Assembly: GCA_023421395.1 (NCBI GenBank)
Contig: JAEZTL010000022.1
Coordinates: forward strand, 1 to 58,960
Direction of reading: 5' to 3'
Length of the DNA stretch: 58,960 nucleotides
DNA from: Bacillota bacterium
GTDB taxonomy: Bacteria; Bacillota; Clostridia; Christensenellales; Aristaeellaceae
The notes beneath the pieces were generated by a model. It saw only the letters and a program-made list of their open reading frames with translations. It had not been told where the DNA came from and searched no databases. Shown piece by piece: positions 56,182 to 58,960 of this stretch. The position numbers and the translations under genes are program-made. The number at the start of each line of letters is the position of its first letter. Within the stretch, counting starts at the first letter, position 1.

Positions 56182-57158
56182 CCGCGGCGGAAAAGCGGGC
56201 GAAGGTAGCGGCGCAGGCCAAGCCGGCCATCGGGCGAAACATCTACTCCCAGAACGCGGCGAAGCGGGAGTGCGTTTTTGCGAAGTACAAGGACGGCCGG
56301 TATTATTCGGATTGTTCGTCCTTTGTCCGATGGCTGTACCGGATGGCCGGGATCATCAAAAACATCGGCGGCAACACGGTGGGGATCATCCGGAATAAAG
56401 CCGCCGTGACCGTGGACTGCGCGATCAGGAAGGGCGTGCCGACGGACATCAACGCGCTGCGGGTGGGCGACCTTTTGCTCTTCGCGGGATCGGACGCCAG
56501 CCGGGCGTACGCGGAATTCGTGGGCCACGTGGAGATGATCTATGCCATCAACCCCAAGACCGGCGTCGTGACGCTGATCGGCCACGGCAGCGGCCACCCG
56601 TCCACGAAAAACATGGTGACCTACTGCAAGTCCCGCCAGGCGGCGAAAGCGGCCACCAAGCGCGGCAACAGGGGCCTGATCAGGGTGGTGCGCTTCATCG
56701 CGGACGACATGGCGGCCGAGCCCGCGCCGGAGCGCGCGGCGCTGGCGGTGGGCGACGATGGCGACGACGTGCGCGCGATGCAGCAGGCGCTGCTGGCGCA
56801 GGGGTACACGCTGCCGAAATACGGCGCGGACGGCGAATATGGGGACGAGACGGCGGCGGCTGTGGCGGCTTTCCAGCTGGACAAGGCGCTGCCCGTGACC
56901 GGGCAGGCGGGCGAGGTAACGCTTGCGCGCATCCTGGCCCAGGAAACGGCCCCCGGCGCGGGCGAGGTGTTGGTGATCGCCAGCGTATCCGCCAACGTGC
57001 GGAAAGGCCCCGGGACGGACAGCACGATTCTGGGCGCGGTCAAGCGCGGCGAGCGGCTGACCCGCACCGGTGAGGACACGGAAGGGTGGTTCGGCGTCCG
57101 TTACAAGGACCGGGACGGCTGGATCAGCGCCAAGATGGCGGAGGTGATGGATGGATGA
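56178..57158 (+). CDS. Endolysin: NlpC/P60-like peptidase, PG-binding and SH3 domains
   Basis: Cell-wall hydrolase of 326 residues. The catalytic domain (about 15-165) has C46 in SDCSSFVRWLYR and histidines H117 (GHVEM) and H136 (IGHGSGHPS), an NlpC/P60-like triad. A PG_binding_1 domain follows (about 195-260: GDDVRAMQQALLAQGYTLPKYGADGEYGDETAAAVAAFQ) and then an SH3b domain (about 272-326: ASVSANVRKGPGTDSTILGAVKRGERL). It has no signal peptide, so a holin must release it; membrane protein genes follow. Confidence 0.9.
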   Translation: MTAAEKRAKVAAQAKPAIGRNIYSQNAAKRECVFAKYKDGRYYSDCSSFVRWLYRMAGIIKNIGGNTVGIIRNKAAVTVDCAIRKGVPTDINALRVGDLLLFAGSDASRAYAEFVGHVEMIYAINPKTGVVTLIGHGSGHPSTKNMVTYCKSRQAAKAATKRGNRGLIRVVRFIADDMAAEPAPERAALAVGDDGDDVRAMQQALLAQGYTLPKYGADGEYGDETAAAVAAFQLDKALPVTGQAGEVTLARILAQETAPGAGEVLVIASVSANVRKGPGTDSTILGAVKRGERLTRTGEDTEGWFGVRYKDRDGWISAKMAEVMDG

Positions 57159-57460
57159 TCATGACGGTGCTCGTATACGGATTCGCGGCGGCAATGATCC
57201 TTGCCGCGCTGGCGGTGGTCTTCGCCGCGCTGATCTGGGCGGCCTACATCCGGCGGCTGGGTGAGCGCGCGAGGCGGCAGGAGGCGCGGGCGGAGGCCAG
57301 GCGGCTCGCGCCGGTATGCGAGGCGGAGCTGAAGCCTGAGCAGCGCTTCCGGTCCATGATTGTGGACCGGCTGGAAGTGGATCTTGCGGCCCGGGGATAT
57401 AAGGACGCGGACATGCTCGCGGGGGACGCGGTGGGCGAGATGATGGCCGACAGAACGTAA
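57155..57460 (+). CDS. Small membrane protein of the lysis module
   Basis: A 101-residue protein with one N-terminal membrane helix (about 2-30: MTVLVYGFAAAMILAALAVVFAALIWAAYI), then an Arg/Glu-rich coiled coil and a soluble C-terminus. It overlaps the endolysin stop by 4 nt. It could be a spanin-like or antiholin partner, or a holin with a single helix; sequence does not decide. Confidence 0.65.
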   Translation: MIMTVLVYGFAAAMILAALAVVFAALIWAAYIRRLGERARRQEARAEARRLAPVCEAELKPEQRFRSMIVDRLEVDLAARGYKDADMLAGDAVGEMMADRT

Positions 57461-57477
57461 GATAAGGGGGAACATAG

Positions 57478-57876
57478 ATGGACGACAATATCCTGATCTC
57501 CGCCGGGAAAACCGCGGGCTCGATCATGACTGTCCTTGGCCTTTTGACGGCGGTCTTCTGGAAGTGGACCTTTGGAAAGCTCTGGAATCGTCGTAAGGAC
57601 AGGCGTGAGGCCGAGAAGCGGGAGGATAAAGCTTTCAAAGAGGCGGTGCTTAAAGGAATTGAGTCCATCGCCCAGGACGTAGGCGACCTGCAATGCGACC
57701 GGCTGACTCAGGCGCACGATTACTACATGGGCCTTGGGTATTGCCCGACAACGACGAAACAGGTGCTCGTCCACATGCATTCGAGTTACCGAAGCAAGGG
57801 CCGTAACCATCTGTGCGACCATTATGAACAGGACATTCTCGACTTGCCAGCTCAGGACGGGGCGGAAACCGGGTGA
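57478..57876 (+). CDS. Membrane-anchored protein of the lysis module
   Basis: A 132-residue protein with one membrane helix (about 13-33: AGSIMTVLGLLTAVFWKWTFG), a highly charged segment (RRKDRREAEKREDKAFKEAV) and a soluble C-terminus with two cysteines and several His (GYCPTTTKQVLVHMHSSYRSKGRNHLCDH). Such layouts occur among phage lysis-region proteins. Family unknown to me. AAGGGGG precedes the ATG. Confidence 0.62.
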   Translation: MDDNILISAGKTAGSIMTVLGLLTAVFWKWTFGKLWNRRKDRREAEKREDKAFKEAVLKGIESIAQDVGDLQCDRLTQAHDYYMGLGYCPTTTKQVLVHMHSSYRSKGRNHLCDHYEQDILDLPAQDGAETG

Positions 57877-57961
57877 CTGGGGAGGGAGGTGACGGACCGT
57901 GAAAAAGATTCTGCGCCTGTAGAAAATCAACCGCGCATCAATTACAAAAGGAGGAACGGGG

Positions 57962-58381
57962 ATGCGGAGATTATTGATGGTTGTGGTGCTGGTGGTGGTT
58001 ATGATCGGCATGACCATGCTGGCGATGGCCGAGGCGGCGCGTGCGGACGCCGTGGAGCCGGCGGAGGGTGTGACGGTGGACCAGCCCCAGGAGCCCGCGG
58101 GGCAGGCACCGTACAGCTGGGAGCAGATCGCGACGATCCCGGGCGCGATCGCGGCGACGCTGCTCATTGTGCAGTACCTGAAGATGCCGCTGGATAAGGT
58201 GTGGAAAGTCCCGACAAGGTATTGGGTGCTGCTGATCGCCTTCGGCCTCCTGGCCGTCGCGCAGTCGATGATCCGGGGCCTGACGTGGCCCGACGTGCCG
58301 CTGGTGGCCGTCAACGCGTTTGTGGTGGCGCTGGCGGCGATGGGGGCGTACGAGGTCAGTTTCGCGAAGCTGGGGAAGTAG
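57962..58381 (+). CDS. Probable holin
   Basis: A 139-residue protein with a signal-like N-terminal helix (MRRLLMVVVLVVVMIGMTMLAMAEAARA), a short acidic loop and three further hydrophobic helices (about 52-69, 84-99, 108-127). Last gene of the late operon, next to the endolysin, with AAAGGAGG upstream. The position and topology fit a holin that opens the membrane for the endolysin. The family is not certain. Confidence 0.7.
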   Translation: MRRLLMVVVLVVVMIGMTMLAMAEAARADAVEPAEGVTVDQPQEPAGQAPYSWEQIATIPGAIAATLLIVQYLKMPLDKVWKVPTRYWVLLIAFGLLAVAQSMIRGLTWPDVPLVAVNAFVVALAAMGAYEVSFAKLGK

Positions 58382-58383
58382 AT

Positions 58384-58421
58384 GGGAAGACCCCGTCGGC
58401 CATGGCCGACGGGGTCTTCCC
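58384..58421. terminator. 18-bp perfect hairpin at the end of the late operon
   Basis: GGGAAGACCCC... pairs over 18 bp with ...GGGGTCTTCCC around an AT centre (58402-58403). It begins 3 nt after the holin stop. No T-run follows on either side, so termination strength is unsure, but position and stability fit the end of the late transcript. Confidence 0.7.
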
Positions 58422-58433
58422 CCATTACGAATC

Positions 58434-58832
58434 TCACGGGTAGATTTGATTAACGACATCTTCCAGCTCTGCTATTCGCTCTGCCTTAATCACACAACCT
58501 AAATTTGTCGATAGGCTCATCTTAGGAACGGGAATTTGTTTGGTTGGCACATTTATTATTTCGAATTCGCCATGCTGCGAATGATCGATTGATGCGTAGA
58601 CAATTCCGAGTAGTTTTGCACGAGAACCAATAATGATGCCTTTTCGAGTTGGGTAGGATCCTTGATTAACCAATAGTACGGGCGAACCGCTAGAGCCTGG
58701 GAATATGGCTATATCTATTAGAAACATCTTTTTTCCTTCATAATCAAGACCAGGATGGGTGGCAGTGATACCTTTTCTCAGAATTGGCATATTATTTACT
58801 TTGTCCCAGATACCAATAGGATAACCAACCAT
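58434..58832 (-). pseudogene. Trypsin-like serine protease fragment, 5' end lost to an IS
   Basis: The remaining 132 residues match the C-terminal half of a trypsin-like peptidase: VGYPIGIWDKVNNMPILRKG, then FLIDIAIFPGSSGSPVLL with the catalytic Ser in GSSGSP. The half that should carry the His and Asp of the triad is missing. An in-frame stop lies just upstream and IS-type sequence begins at about 58835, so the gene was cut by the insertion. The DNA is clearly AT-richer than the rest of the window, which points to separate acquisition. It may be phage cargo or host DNA next to the prophage. Confidence 0.75.
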
Positions 58833-58834
58833 TA

Positions 58835-58960
58835 TGGATAGGCTACACTAAACTGTACAGAAAAGATAAGGTCATGGTATACTTCCAAGGGAAAGAAGGA
58901 AGGAGAAAACCATGGCAGAAAGACGAGTCCGGAGGACCTACAGCGAGGAACAGAAGAAGC
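58835..58960 (+). mobile_element. Left end of an IS3-type insertion sequence (runs off the window)
   Basis: The sequence changes at about 58835 to TGGATAGGCTACAC..., a terminal-repeat-like start, followed by a 77-nt leader and a transposase OrfA start. It interrupts a protease gene. The right end and target-site duplication are outside the window, so the exact boundary is an estimate. Confidence 0.65.
58912..58960 (+). CDS. Transposase OrfA, N-terminal 16 codons only
   Basis: ATG 58912 behind AAGGAGG-like AGGAG (about 6-7 nt away) opens MAERRVRRTYSEEQKK, typical of the helix-turn-helix OrfA of IS3-family elements (T-Y-S-x-E-x-K). The frame is cut by the window end. The family is a reasonable reading from a short stretch; subgroup cannot be set. 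Confidence 0.6.
   Translation, partial: MAERRVRRTYSEEQKK

Larger units (their letters stand above)
22895..58421. mobile_element. Siphovirus-type prophage integrated at ssrA (right end uncertain)
   Basis: A continuous set of phage modules: integrase, lysogeny control, early DNA genes, late regulator, packaging (terS, terL), head (portal, ClpP-like protease, HK97-type capsid), neck, tail tube, frameshifted tail chaperones, tape measure, tail tip and fibres, TupA-like enzyme, endolysin and holin-type proteins. Gene order matches long-tailed phages of Firmicutes. Apart from one probable small frameshifted gene the modules look intact, so the prophage may be active. The right end is set at the last hairpin; attR may lie beyond the insertion sequence at the window edge, in which case the truncated protease gene is also prophage cargo. 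Confidence 0.93.

Noticed and set aside
58384..58440. attR at the end of the phage genes
   Set aside because: The stretch CCCCCATTACG after the hairpin resembles the tmRNA acceptor only in a few bases; no match to the T-arm plus acceptor is present.

Overview
ORGANISM. The window comes from a GC-rich (by eye) member of the Bacillota, most likely a gut-type fermenting Clostridia. The grounds are a methylaspartate-pathway glutamate fermentation cluster, arabinan-degrading enzymes (GH51, GH127, L-arabinose isomerase), strong AGGAGG ribosome binding sites, TTGACA/TATAAT promoters with 17-nt spacers, and a siphovirus-type prophage of Firmicute style. I cannot name a genus.

CHROMOSOMAL PART (1-22894). 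Positions 197-7336, all on the minus strand, carry araA, a GH51 arabinofuranosidase, a GH127 beta-L-arabinofuranosidase, a PflA-like radical SAM protein and proA. A good promoter lies only before proA. Positions 7497-9176 (plus) carry an acyl-ACP thioesterase, a small unknown gene and radC. engB and lon follow on the minus strand. Positions 12333-21989 (plus) form a glutamate-to-mesaconate-to-citramalate module: a two-subunit class I fumarase-type hydratase (probable mesaconase), a GntR regulator, glutamate mutase S, MutL and E, methylaspartate ammonia-lyase, and then three conserved genes of unknown role (AtuA-like, DUF4387, P-loop NTPase). The promoter of the mutase operon lies inside a 37-bp dyad that is probably the GntR operator. 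smpB and ssrA (tmRNA) close the host segment.

PROPHAGE (about 22895 to at least 58421). A tyrosine integrase sits directly downstream of ssrA, so the tmRNA 3' end is the probable attachment site. The immunity region has repressor, mini ImmA-like protease and membrane protein genes on the minus strand, facing a cro-like gene across two copies of an operator palindrome. Early genes include SSB, DUF3102, PcfK/PcfJ-like proteins, a primase-helicase, Mor-like and ArpU-like regulators, ASCH and MazG-like proteins. After a terminator come HNH, terS, terL, portal, ClpP-like protease, HK97-type capsid, connectors, tail tube, a frameshifted tail chaperone pair, tape measure, tail tip and fibre genes, a TupA-like ATP-grasp gene, endolysin and holin-type membrane proteins.

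NOTABLE. Capsid and tail-tube proteins end in the same Ig-like module. The tail chaperone has a -1 frameshift extension that is easy to miss. A TupA-like surface-polymer enzyme lies inside the late operon. A nearly identical 20-nt sequence lies near int and before the late genes. Beyond the prophage genes, an AT-rich trypsin-like protease gene is cut by an IS3-type insertion sequence that runs off the window; no attR was found.
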